A stretch of 64,000 nt of DNA from Skeletonema tropicum (lineage: Eukaryota; Bacillariophyta; Thalassiosirophyceae; Thalassiosirales; Thalassiosiraceae): NCBI GenBank assembly GCA_037178625.1, contig CM074133.1, positions 930,001-994,000 of the forward strand, given 5' to 3'. Under the pieces are notes generated by a model. It saw only the letters and a program-made list of their open reading frames with translations, did not search any database and was not told the DNA's origin. This document shows, in pieces, positions 45,486-57,400 of this stretch (positions are counted from its first letter, which is position 1; each line of letters opens with the position of its first letter). The position numbers were made by a program, and so were the translations under genes.

Positions 45486-46487
45486 TTGTCTCGTCAATTA
45501 AAAGTTCAGAGGCGAGAGCGCCCTCACAAGTCGAGAGGGGGCACCACTGGGTATCCTGAATGGTACAGGGAAGAACAATTGCTTAGGCATCAGAATGGTG
45601 AAGAAGTTGATGTCTCTGCCGCATCCATCTCCCGTGGTTACGCCGTCGCGAAAGTTATCGTTCGTCAGGAAACCATGATCGCACACAATTGGCCGGAGTA
45701 GATCCGATCAGTTTGGTAACGTTCTTAATTGCATATCCCGATGCAACTCTTGATGAGATCGCTACATACATCTACAACGTGGGAGGTGAACTCTATGACA
45801 ACACAACAATATCCAAACGTTTAAAAGAGTTGCAGATTACAAGGAAGAGGGTATCAACTGAGGCCCATCAATGATTTACACCCCATAATATATTCAGGGT
45901 GGATGTATTCTTCCGCTGCCCTTCTCCTCTCGGAGTAGCTGGGGTTCATCGTCGTAAATTGATAGACGCGACGAATTCGGTCTCACCTTAGAGAAGTGCA
46001 ACGGAACAAACGGATGGGCATTGAAGTGTTTCCGTGTGCGGATGGAAGGGCATTACAAAAAAGGAAATAGCTCAATTGTCTATAAGCAATCGAGCCTGGA
46101 GATCCTTGTCTACTTCCTCAACAACGTGGCTCCGTGCAGAACCTCCGACGATGGGTGCTGTATCCAAAATGGTGGTACAACAGTACAAAATTCCGTGACT
46201 TTTGTGAGATGATTTGTTCTGATATTGAAACAAATAGAATTGATGGCACTGATGATCACCGTATTAGATTGTCCGTCCATCAAACGGTGACCGATTCACC
46301 ATCGTTCCTCATCCACCGTATCAGCCAAAGTATGGCCCGATTGAATATAAAATATGTGATCTGACAGATGATGTCCGAAAGAAGAGGACTGGAGGATGGG
46401 ATTGCGCTCGTTTGGAGCAAGAGGTACGAGCGCTGCAGCACTTCGTATTGATCCCTTTGACTCCACTGAGTATATTAGATTCAGATA
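45486..46487 (+). pseudogene. Tc1/IS630-like DDE transposase relic
   Basis: Successive frames read GYPEWYREEQLLRHQNG, then a helix-turn-helix block (TFLIAYPDATLDEIATYIYN, NTTISKRLKELQITRKRV), an in-frame TGA (45873), and VAGVHRRKLID broken by a one-base loss into DEFGLTLEKCNGTNGWAL, which carries the first catalytic Asp. Later come YPKWWYNSTKFRDFCEM, DDHRIRL and finally PPYQPKYGPIEYKICDL with the catalytic Glu. The middle Asp block seems to be lost around 46280. No ATG opens the first frame. Dead as it stands. Confidence 0.72.
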
Positions 46488-46619
46488 GATAGACTGGTTG
46501 TGTATGTAATGATTCATCTACTATGTTGTCTTCTGTAACAAGATATATTGTTCAAATGAATGTAAAGCTGTGCATCTTTGACAAACATGCCACAGCTTTG
46601 CTCTGCTGTTTTGTATGCA

Positions 46620-47113
46620 TCAATCATCTTCATCATCATCAAAACACAACATACCAATGTTCTTCACCGCCGTTTGCTTGCTCCTCCCGTTCTTCTTCTT
46701 CATTGAACGAGTCGCCGCTGACTGTTTAGGTGCCTTTTTCTTCCTTTCAATCTTCTCCTCCTCCTCAATATAGATGAGGAGTGCCAACGTATCACTGCAA
46801 TAATGCCCATTCCACTTCTTTGCCAACGTTGATTTGCTGTTCGAATACGATGCATTCACATCTCTTTTCAACTCATTGAACCAACCCACTCTCTTTCCAG
46901 TGGAATGATCATCGCCGCTATGAGATATCAAAGATCTCAACCGCACCCGTTGCTCATCAACAGTCGGACTGTTATTTCCTCCCGGCGAAGAGGGTAGCGG
47001 CCCTTTTGAACACTTCTGATTGTCGGGCGGATGTATCCCAAGTAAGCGACGGATTACTTATTGCCTCCAGAGGAATCATCATCCGAGGAGACCAAGTCCA
47101 GAATAGATGTCAT
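46620..47113 (-). pseudogene. Transposon-4 accessory gene relic
   Basis: Minus strand. A likely start ATG at 47113 opens TSILDLVSSDDDSSGGNK and is broken within 20 codons. From 46946 to 46620 an intact frame reads KRVGWFNELKRDVNASYSN, NGHYCSDTLALLIYIEEE, a Lys-rich run (ERKKKAPKQ) and an acidic end (CFDDDEDD). It resembles the transposon-2 accessory protein only in its position opposite the transposase and its basic-then-acidic tail. Confidence 0.5.
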
Positions 47114-47438
47114 GATGGCAGGCGAAGGGGCAGGTGGATTATCGGCTACTACTACAGACAATACCAAACACTCTAGAGAGAGAGTAGATGTAACGTCCCA
47201 TGGTGTAGGTGGGTGGTGACATCAAATTCGCATTTTAATTCCTACGTAGCTTCATAGTAGCTCCTCTGTAAAAGCCCAAGGAACTTTCCAGGAAGTCTCC
47301 AGGAAGTCTCCAGGAAGTGGCAAAAAAGATTTTTTTCAATTGTTACGGAACTCGTAGTTATGAAGAGTGCTGCCTGAGCAGAGCGATAACATATTGTACC
47401 ATACTTCTTAATATCTTATTATTACGTCGACTGCAAAC

Positions 47439-49894
47439 ATGGGGAGAGGGAAGCGACTAGGCAACTGGCGCAATGGGCAAAAGCTCCATGAAAATATGGA
47501 CGAGGTCTTTCTCCATAGCCAAGGCAAAGTGGAGGATAACAGCCCCAAAATCAGATCTGCAAAATTTGTTCCGCTCAGTCTCGTCATGAATAAAAGAGAA
47601 GACCCACCCGATGACTCCGATTCAGGCTCGAGTGCACAAGAGTACAGTGATGATGATGTTGCTGCTGAAAATTATCATCGACCTAAAGAGGATTTTTCAG
47701 ATGTGGAGACAAACAATATAACGCATGCAAATAATAAATACGACGAAGATATCACCGGCCGAAGACATCTTAATGACCATTCATTTACACAATTTCATAT
47801 CCCACCAGAGCAACAGCTCAATCAGCAAGAGCAATACCAAAATAATTCAGAAGGCTCGGAGGATGAATCAGACTCCGACTACCGCAGCAGCGATGACGAA
47901 GAGAATGCAACATTCTTTCCAACCTCGGACAATTTCAACTATGCCACCGACAGACCCGAGCGAATGCACAAAGAGGGAGACCGATTTGGAGTCGACTATC
48001 TCAAGGGAAGGGCAGAGCGGAAGGCAAGGGAGAGGCAGAGACGAAAACAATTTGAAATTGAATCCTGGCAATATCAGCGTCAAAGTGACTGGAGGTGGTG
48101 TTGGGAAGATGATCCTGATGAGTTTGATGAAGTTGACTTTCTCGATTATCAAGAGTCAAGGAAGCGACGAGTACTGCTTGCCAATACGGCAATATTTCTA
48201 ACAAGCTTTGTCTTGGGCGTGGCGATAATTGAACGAATGCACTTCCTATTTGGCAAATCTAAATCGTCTGCAAAGCACAGTGTGTCATCTTTGCATCAAT
48301 ATGGAAATGCCAGTAGCAGGTGGGGACATAGATTTGATGATGACGCAATTGACGGGGATGACTCACTATTTAGTGTTAAAGTGGGGTCTCCAAAGTATCA
48401 CAGTCACAATCACCGCCCTCACGAAGAATTGACTGAAGAGGAGATAAAGGAGGACATTGCCAAGTGGGAGGACTATGAAATGGATGTGGCCAATGTGTTG
48501 GCGAATTCTGGTGCAGAGTGGGACATACACTCCAAAACGGGAGTGATAAGTAATGGTGATGATTCCGACGAGACCGATGAAGGGAGCACTAACCATTGGG
48601 TGCAGTATTTCGATCAGTCTGCTCAACAATATTATTACTTCCACAAAGAGACAAACACAACAACTTGGACAAAACCCGATATTGTACAGGGTGTTGTTTT
48701 GCTGGGTTTGACTCGATCAGGGTCCGAATATGTTTTAGAGGAATTCAAAGGCGACGAAGATACCGCATCAAACGATGCTGATGATGCACCGGATGAAGCT
48801 TCAGCAAATGAGATTGAAAGCGACGAAATGACATCTACGCCAGCAGTTGAAATACCGTCCAACTTTGATCCTGAACCGATTCTCAATCATTACAAAAATA
48901 CCATGTGGAGATGGAATCATCCTTATCGCATTCCAGAACGAACTGAGGTGTGGGGTGGAATTGATACGCCTGTGTTTTGGCACATACCTAGCAGTGGAGC
49001 TACAACTGTGGAAGAAATATTTGAGCACTGCTACCATATGGTGATAGCAGGTACGACGGGTAGTAATAATGACGGCAAAATTGTTCTCAAGCGGAATATT
49101 ACTGAGGTGAGATCAAGGAAGCACGATGAACCATCTCGAGTTATATGCTGAATCTAACAATTCTTTCTTCTGTTTTGCAGCATTTATCTGTCTACACTCT
49201 GGAAGACGGAGCGCATTATCTTAATATCAATCTCCATACGCCAAGAGGAATAAATTTAGCACGCACAGCAGGCCTGGGACAGTCAGGAGTAGCCGATGTT
49301 ATACTTACTCGTTATATCTTCAATTCTGCTGATTTATTTAGAGACACCGGGCACACCGGAAGGTGCTTCACTTTTGTACGACACCCAGTGGAAAGGATAT
49401 TGTCGAAGTTCCACACATTGAAAAGGAACAACGCTCCAGAAGTAAAGGGCATGTCGTTAGACGCATACGCCAAAAGTGAGACGGCGGAGAGCAATTGGAT
49501 GACGAGAATGTTAATCAATGCAACCGAAGATGATCTGCTGACACCATCTCACTACCAAGTCGCCAAAGAGATCTTCGGGCGAAAATGTCTCGTAGGACTA
49601 TTGGATCGCTTCGAAGAGTCAATGGGTAGATTCTCAAAATTCTTTCGCTTTGAAAGCACTCATAGTATCAACACGCATAACAAAATGCAAACAGCAAATT
49701 TTGCCGAAGAAAGAAGACAGTGTGCACACAAACTTGCATCAACGGGTGTGAATCGTCACAAATACGCAATGATCTCTCATGATTCAGAAACATGGCAGGA
49801 GCTGGAGAGAAAGAACAAGTATGACATTGAATTGTATGAATATGCCAGAGCAATGTACTATCAGCAAGCTGTGGTCTACGAAGATTTAACATAA
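47439..49894 (+). CDS. Golgi-type sulfotransferase with an inserted WW domain, two exons
   Basis: Exons 47439-49106 and 49181-49894; the 74-bp intron 49107-49180 (GTGAGA...TTGCAG) is phase 0; 793 aa. A long acidic cytosolic tail is followed by one membrane anchor (about 244-266, LLANTAIFLTSFVLGVAII). A WW domain follows at about 386-416 (HWVQYFDQSAQQYYYFHKET, then TTWTKPD: the two Trp and the Pro are present). The sulfotransferase core has VFWHIPSSGATTVEEIF (PAPS 5' loop, about 513) and GRCFTFVRHPVERILSKFH (3'-phosphate motif, just after the splice). HPVERI and the late YEYARAMYYQQ helix are typical. It would sulfate a glycan in the Golgi. The WW position is topologically lumenal, which is odd for a Pro-rich-peptide binder. 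It starts 83 bp after transposon 4. Confidence 0.85.
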
Positions 49895-49907
49895 TCTAAA
49901 GGCAATT

Positions 49908-52900
49908 TTAAAGACATCTCGGGCAATCGCATTTGAATTGCGCAGCAAAAGCGCCAGGCAAAAACATTGACATGCCAGGCACCTTGTCCGGAAGAGGAGC
50001 ATCATCGTCCGTCTTCTCTGCAACAAAAGCAGTGAACAAATCCTCTTCCTTCACCTTCTTCAAATTCTTCCAGCCCCTTTTGGTAAAATAATCGTGGACG
50101 CTGTCAAGTTTGTTAGTGGGACAAGTGACGGCCAGCATGCTGCTAGGATCGAAAATTTGTACAAGATATTCTATGATGACATGAATCACATCCTCCTCAG
50201 ACACTTCTCTAATTTTCGATAACAGATACTTGTCGTAGTCCATCTTCTCTCCCTTGAAAGTTTTGACAAACTGGCTTGTTGCAGCATCTGTTTTGGCGAG
50301 AGCAATTAACAATATTTTGTGAGATGAGATGTATATAAAGTATTTCGCAGAATGGAAAATAGGTAGAGATTTGCTGTCAGATTAGGCATGATTTCTGTCT
50401 TCAATGAATTTCAGAACAGATCTTGGTATTTGTGTTTGTCCTCACTCAGCAAAAATCTTAAAATTATGAGTGACAACAAGCAACTTACTGAGCTTAGTGC
50501 TTCTCCCACTAATTAGCTGATACGCCAATGATGCCTTGGAATTTTCCAAACCTACTGATGATACCTTTGTCTTGCCTGACGCGTAATCAGCTATGATATT
50601 TGACGCAGTCTCAAAAGCAGCAGGGACTTTAATGAATCAACATATATGGATTAGTGACAGAACAAGTTCACGAAAAACAAGCCAAACCACAGCATACAAC
50701 TCACCATCGGTACACTTGAATAGACTAAACTTGAGAAGGTGCGAGTCTGTTGAGTCGCTGATCGAGTACGAGTACGTCAGCCCCGCTCCCCTCAGCTTCA
50801 CCCAAAAGTCTCCCTCTAATGCAGTCAGATACTCAATTGCCACAAGCAGGGCAGCGCGATTCGGATCGTACGCTTTGACTCCAGGTGCCATGATATTCAA
50901 GAAGCCAGACTCGATTGCAGAGAGAGCGCACACTGCTCCTTCTCCTCCAGACGAGTTAGGATCCTTGGCCTTGAGAACGGAAGATGCCGAAACATTCTCA
51001 ATCAATCTACCCGGACCTTGTGCTGTAACAGAGCCTCCTGTGAGAGAGGTAACAAGAGTGTCAAGAAGATTGGGTATGATTTTCAAGTTGGCAGCAACAA
51101 ATGCATGCATGTTCACAGTTTGAAATAATTCCTTGCGGATTGTCTCCAACTCTTGAATGACAGCTTGGATACCAGCGTTGGTCTCGGAGCTACCATCTTC
51201 TTCTGAATTGTTCATGCCCTCAAAAATCTTTGACAAAAATGGTTTTTGTCGCAATACATTGCATGCAATAGAGTTTGATCTCGATGCGCAGTAGGTCATC
51301 TCAGCCGCAACCGTTGCAACAACAGCCGGGCCGTAACGAATTTGCGGAGGGATTTCACTGATCAAACGCTGAATCGCAGTTTTGACAGCTTGTTCAGTGA
51401 TGTTAGTGCGAAACAAGACACGTTGAATCCATTGAAGTGCCTTTGCTAATCCGGTTCCATCACTGTTTTCTACCTGTACCTTAATATAACTCATCTGTGG
51501 GATTGATCCACCCAATAATCCTAGTCCACTCGAGTAAGAGACAGTTTCATCCTGCAATTGATTGACAAACTCTTCTCTCGAGAGTTGAGTGCCATCCTCC
51601 AATGTGGCTGGAAGTTTAAAGAGGATCTCTTCCAAGATGGGAAGATATAATCGTTGCTCTGCGCTTAGTGGAGTGGTATCAATTCCGACCGCAGCGAATA
51701 CAAACGCACTATCAATGTGAGTAAGATCCGCAGCGAAAGGTGCGGCAGAAGTTTTTGAAACTTCGTTTGTCATTTGAGCGGCAACTGCTTCAGCATCGTC
51801 CATACTGAACCCCCGAATACTCTCAGGAATGATTGCAACAGGCAAACCATCCATCGATTGGGATAACCTAGCAGTAAACAAAGGAATAGAAGGAACCTTC
51901 TCCAAATCAGGCACTGGCAGGGAAAGCAAAATATCCTCAGGGATGGGTTTTTCGTTCGCCTCCATGGCATCGTCCAACTTTTTTGCCAAACGCGACAAAC
52001 CCTCCTCTCCGAGTTCCTCTGCCTGTTTCGTCTCTCGTTCTTTCTCCCCATCCGAAATTTGTTTGGACATTTCGGCAGAAGGTTTGCCCAAAACCACTGC
52101 CATTGGTCTATCCAAAATGTACTTCTTCATTAGCTCCTGCCAGTAAGAAGCTTCTTCAAGCAACCCCTCTGCATCGTCCAAATAGGGAAGCGAATTAACA
52201 TCCGAATGTAATGCAGTCATCTCGTCTTCTGGAGTCACGCCTTCCTCTCCAGCCCTCGGCCCATACAAAAAGTTTCGTACGATCCCATCAACAATTGCAT
52301 TGGTAGGCCGACGTTCCGATGCTTCCAATAACCGCCTTCGTGTACGACGAATGACAGTTCTCATTCTTGCCAAGTCAAATAATGTCGATTCTTCATCACT
52401 ATCACTTCGTAGTAGCCCCGCCTGACGAGCAATAACCTCGTAAAACAATGGCACAACCTCTCCCATCTGATCAACCTCAACCTCCTGAAACCAAAGTTGA
52501 TGATAACCCTGAGTAAACACATCGTGAGCGGGACCAAGGTCAGCACAGATTGGTTCATCATTCTCAACGAATGCCAATTGTAATGGACTTGCTGCCGAAT
52601 CGGTAAGATAGGCCCAAAGAAGTGAAAGGTGGTTCCATTCTTTTTTAGACTGGTAGGGTGGCCCTCGCCAAGCTATCGAGATGGTACCGCGACTTTCATC
52701 GTCAGAGGGGAAGGATATTGTCAGTGGAGTTATTGATGCGTCATAGTCAGTACGAGATGGATCATAGGGCGGATACACTCCTGTTCCAACTACCATGGGA
52801 GGAATAGGTGAGTTAATCCACGGTCTTCCAACACGATATCCCTCCTTCTCCTCCTCAAAACTACTATTACCACCCTCCTTCTCCTCCTCTTCTCGACGCT

Positions 52901-53720
52901 TCAGAATCAACGCCTCCACCTCATCCAAAGCCCGGAAGAAGTCCTCCCCCTTCACATTCCCCGTCAACACCAAAATAGTATTATCCGGAGTATAATACTC
53001 CCGATGATATCTCCGTACCTTCTCCACCGTCAAACTCCTCAAATTCTCCATCTTTCCTCCAGTTTCGGCCGAATACCCACACGATCCAGTGGGGTACAAC
53101 AACTCCATACAAGCACGATCGACCAAACTCCCCTCGGAATTTTCCCGTCCCTGCATTTCACAATAGACTACTCCCTTATTCTCACCCTGGCCATTGACAT
53201 GATGTACCTCCGTTACAAATCCAGCATCGGTAATTGTTGGGTATAATACATGATCGGCAAAGATGGGGAGTAAATTAATTGCCCCCTCGGACCCGGCAGT
53301 TGACAATGTGTATGCGGTATGATCTGTGGCGGTCCATGCGTTGGTCCCATCGGCCATGCAGCGGTTGGCAAGTTTATCTAATACTCCCTTATGAGGGTGA
53401 GTTTTCGACCCCAGGAAGACCAAATGCTCAAGCGTGTGCGGTAGCCCGTCGTCGAGATGATGCCATTGATTATGCCCACCATTCGATTCGGTCGATAGGA
53501 CAATGTGTAGGCTGCAGATTGGTTCATCGGTTGTTACGACTAAACCACGGAGGGATGTCCGTGGAGAGTGGTAGGATTGAATGGCGGTGGGAGAGGCATT
53601 TTCAGAGCCAAGGACAGTGAATAGGGGGGAGGTGGTGATGGACCAGTTGGTGGAGCTGAGAGGGCCGACTAGGTTGGAGGTGCTGGTGGTGATTGTAGCA
53701 AAGGTGCTGTTGGTCGTCAT
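49908..53720 (-). CDS. M16-family zinc metalloprotease (insulinase/PreP-like, SDD3/YOL098C type), three exons
   Basis: Minus strand. Exons 53720-50705, 50626-50489 and 50287-49908; introns are 78 and 201 bp, GT-AG; 1177 aa. The inverted zinc motif HTLEH (residues 95-99, DGLPHTLEHLVFLGS) is followed by NAWTATDHTAYTLSTAG and the downstream glutamate region ENKGVVYCEMQGRE, all M16 features. YYTPDNTILVLTGNV is the usual strand after the catalytic half. The protein has the full two-part M16 length with a late QFLKTF-like helix (SQFVKTFKG) in exon 3 and ends in CDCPRC. No clear presequence. It would degrade peptides. Its stop is 13 bp from the end of the sulfotransferase gene. Confidence 0.88.
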
Positions 53721-54466
53721 GATGTTGGATGATGAGATGCAGAGATGATGATACTTCCCTCTTTAGGATGATAAAACAATGTAGTTCGTTCTGATGCGCT
53801 CAATCCAATCGATTCAGCAGCATTGATTGCCGCAGATCCTAACTGTAAGTACATATGTTGGCTGAGCACAAGATGATGGGGTTGATGTTGCATGTTGTTG
53901 ATGGCTAAAAAATCTAAAAATCTTTTTGAGCGATTTTCAATACTAGCGTGTCCTCCACACTATACCTCGTAAAGAATCGGAACCTTTACTTGGACACGCT
54001 ATTTTCCCTCTTCCCCTCTGTGGCTATCTTCGAGTTAGATACAAGTTATTTGTAAGCGATGGATTCCATGGAGTTGTAGAGCAGGCGTTCTTCTTTACAC
54101 TTGGCAGGACTACGGTCATAATACTGTGATGTCAGTATAGATGCAAGCAGTTAGCAGTTAGCCTTTCTGTATACTATATATAATGTTTCACTGCGGTACT
54201 ACATGTAGCTCAGAACTCTGGGTTGTGTAATTATCAACCCCAGTAGCTCAGAATGGGTTGTGTCTTATCAACTTCACCAGCATGAAGATGGATTAAGAAG
54301 AAGATGATGAAAGATGATGTGACACATAACAATTAATTACATTATGAAGACGATGACAAGCTTAAATGGTGCCTTTGCCATTATTTGAACCTGTCATCAG
54401 TCCCAGAAGAGTAGTTGCTTTCTGTTCACAAGCTCTGCGACAAAAACGTTAACCTGAAAGACTGCC
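53721..54466. other. Intergenic, between two minus-strand genes
   Basis: AT-rich; no gene seen. A short direct repeat (CCCAGTAGCTCAGAA / GTAGCTCAGAACTC) lies near 54207-54250. Presumably promoter of the protease gene and 3' region of the STAND gene. Confidence 0.5.
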
Positions 54467-57400
54467 CTAGTATAGTGAGGAAGATTGGCCAAAGTCAAAG
54501 TTAACATTTTCATGGAGACGAGCGATTGTTGGACTTTGACCTACACGATCTCTCATGAAACCCTCTACGAAATTGAACAAACTATCACACTTCCCAGTTG
54601 CTCCCTTTGAAAGATGACAGCACAAACAAGAACGAAAATTATTAGAAGCAGATTCAAGCCATCATATGGAAGGGATCAGCCTTGCTATTACTTACCCAGT
54701 CTTGATACCTCTCATGCGCAAGCAAAAAGTACTCAACGGATTTGTCAGTCTCTGCCACTTCCAAGTAGAAGTACGCTGCCAGCTCGTAAGCCAAGGCCTC
54801 TTCGTGAACAAACTTAAACAGAGCAACGCTCATTAGATAACGATATCGTAATCGTAACAAGATACAAATGATAATCAGATCTGCATCATCTTACCCGGTG
54901 AGTTTTAGCTGATGCTATAGCCTTCTCGTAGTAGGATTTAGCCCCATCAAAATCATTGTTACAAAATGACTCCTCAGCTTCCAACAAATACCATTTATTC
55001 TCAAATGTCCATTGGGACGATGCGGTCCATTTTTTCAAAGCCAATTTGGATCTCTTGCCTTTCTGATACCAGCCTTGCTCCTCGCTCGACTTTCTAGCCA
55101 ACCAGAACGACACGAGGCCCATGTAGAACGCATGAAAAGCATGAGCGAGAAACAAAGTCGTCCCCCCGTTGTCGAAGCAAGCTAGATACTTCTCGATATT
55201 TTCTTTTGCACCATCGTACGAGCGAAAGATGAAGCTTGTGTACATTCTCTGATAGTAGTGAACTAACATGACAGATTTGTTTGTTGCGAGAATTGCTTGC
55301 CCCTCGGAAACGTGCTTTGTCTTTTCATCTGCCCCTATTAGCTTCAATACAGTTTGATGATGGTATTGCGTTTGTAGGGTTAGTATCGCCTGGTTCCTTT
55401 CTACCATGAACTTGATAGCTTCGGCATAATTTTCCCGAACGGTTTGCAAGTTCTCACCAGCGAAGAAAGAGTGAGTTGACCTGATCATGGCGATTGATCC
55501 GGCCAGGAACACATTACCAGATGCCATCGCAGCTGCGAATCCCTCCTGATGATATCCCAGTACGGCTTGAAGCGGCTCGACGTACGCTACAACCTGTGTT
55601 CCAAAGCAAATTACCTGGCCTGCGTTTTCTCTCGAAACTTTATCTAGTAACGAGCGGGCGAGTTTCACATAATGGTATCCCCCGTTAATATCTCCAAGCT
55701 TCGCTATATGAGAGCCAAAGTGCACAAACCCGATTGGAGACACAGGACTAATGCCATGCAACAGAGAAAGTTGAATAATTCGCTTTGAGACATGAGGAAC
55801 TGATTTGGGCATGATTTGAGCCATCCCTGTCGCTAATTTGCCTAAGAACTTCATCGCCATGATCGTGGTTGGATCGGTCATTCGTTTGGTATTCAATATT
55901 TCATCATTTGTGTAGGTTGACAAAAAGTCTTTCGTCTCTTGAAGGCAAGCCTCCGTACCAATCGATTCACAACCACGCAAATCAATACCCAGCTTTGACA
56001 GAATATTCAGACCCCTACTAATTGATTCCGGCAGCTTGAACGATGAAGCTAATGCGCACATGACGTAATACATCACATTGAGCTTATCCTCAAATGATTG
56101 AGACTTCTCCAAAATTTGATGGGATAATAGATTCAAGCTGATGATATCGCCGTTTGTAAGGGCGCAATCCGCAGCCAAGTCAAACAACTCTAAACTCAAT
56201 CCATAATGCTCCTCCCAGTGCTTCTTACGCAGAAACGTTATCCCGTTGTCGAAATAGGAGTACGCTGCTACAAAATCTGACATCTCCATTTCCTTCTTCC
56301 CGGCCCTCAAATTAAGATTAGCAATAATGATATACTGACTTTTATCTTCAACGGCTTCGGGACCTGCTAAATTGAGTTGGTTAGCAGCTGTAAATAGAAT
56401 TCTTTCGTCTACTTCCTCCCCATCTGCCAAAGGTGCTAGAGCCATACCATATGCGAAGTGGAAATTGCATCGATTCAAGTCATCCACAATGCTATAAGCA
56501 GCTTCTTGTATGCGATCGTGGCTGAAACGATACTCATCATCAATCTTGTCGAGCATGCCTTCAGCAACAGCAGTATCAAGGTTGGCAAGTAATTTTCTGT
56601 CGAGAACCTTCTCGAGTGTTTTGATAAATGCAATGTCTGCCAATGCTCCAAAACACGACAAAACGCACAAAGACGACTGCACTTCTTCAGGCAGAGCTTC
56701 GATGGAATTCGTTATGAACATGGCAACATCGTCAGGTAACTTCTGACCTTGGATCTTCTCAATATCCCATTCCCATCGCCGCCGATTCAAGTTTGGACGC
56801 AGGAGACCATCTTTGCTAAGTGAAAGCATCAGTCGCGATACGAACAGTGGATTACCCTTGGTCTTATGAAAAAGAACTCTCGTCAAAGAACAAGTAAGAC
56901 GCGGAGACAGACACAAAGTCTCAGAGACCATCAAGTTGAGCGTCTTCTCTTCAAAACACTTCAATTTCAAGTTTGTGTATTTGACATCCAGGCGTTTGGC
57001 ATGGCTAATAACACTCCAAAGAGGATGCTTCTCATCAACCTCTTCCTCGCGGCAGCACCCGAGGAAGAAAATCCGATTGCCTATTTTTGATGACGAAGAT
57101 GATGAAAGCAGTTGTTTAACTGCCCCAATGGATGCTGTGTCTGCCCACTGCAAGTCATCGAGGAATAAAGTCATGGGGACAGCAAATGTATTGGATATTA
57201 CTTCCACAAACTGGCATAGAAGATATTGAAGTCGCTCTTGGGGGTTCGCACAAGCTTGGTCGTGTTTAAAAGCACTCATGCGAGGACCTAGAATGATTGC
57301 CAAATTGGTCATCATCTTGGCCAAATGATAGATCTCCCTTCCCAACGATGAGATCAGTTTCAAAGCTACCTCCTCCGCTGACAAGGAACCGTCGTTCCTC

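Larger units (their letters stand above)
45263..47354. mobile_element. TA-flanked Tc1/IS630-like transposon 4, two convergent genes, 2.09 kb
   Basis: Terminal inverted repeats of about 210 bp: left begins CGAGTTCCGTAACAATTG at 45263, right ends with the complement at 47354. The arms differ by a 10-bp extra copy of CACCTGTCAC on the left and an extra GTCTCCAGGAA unit on the right. TA flanks at 45261-45262 and 47355-47356. Contains a plus-strand transposase relic and a convergent minus-strand accessory gene relic, the same plan as transposon 2 but unrelated in sequence. Confidence 0.88.
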
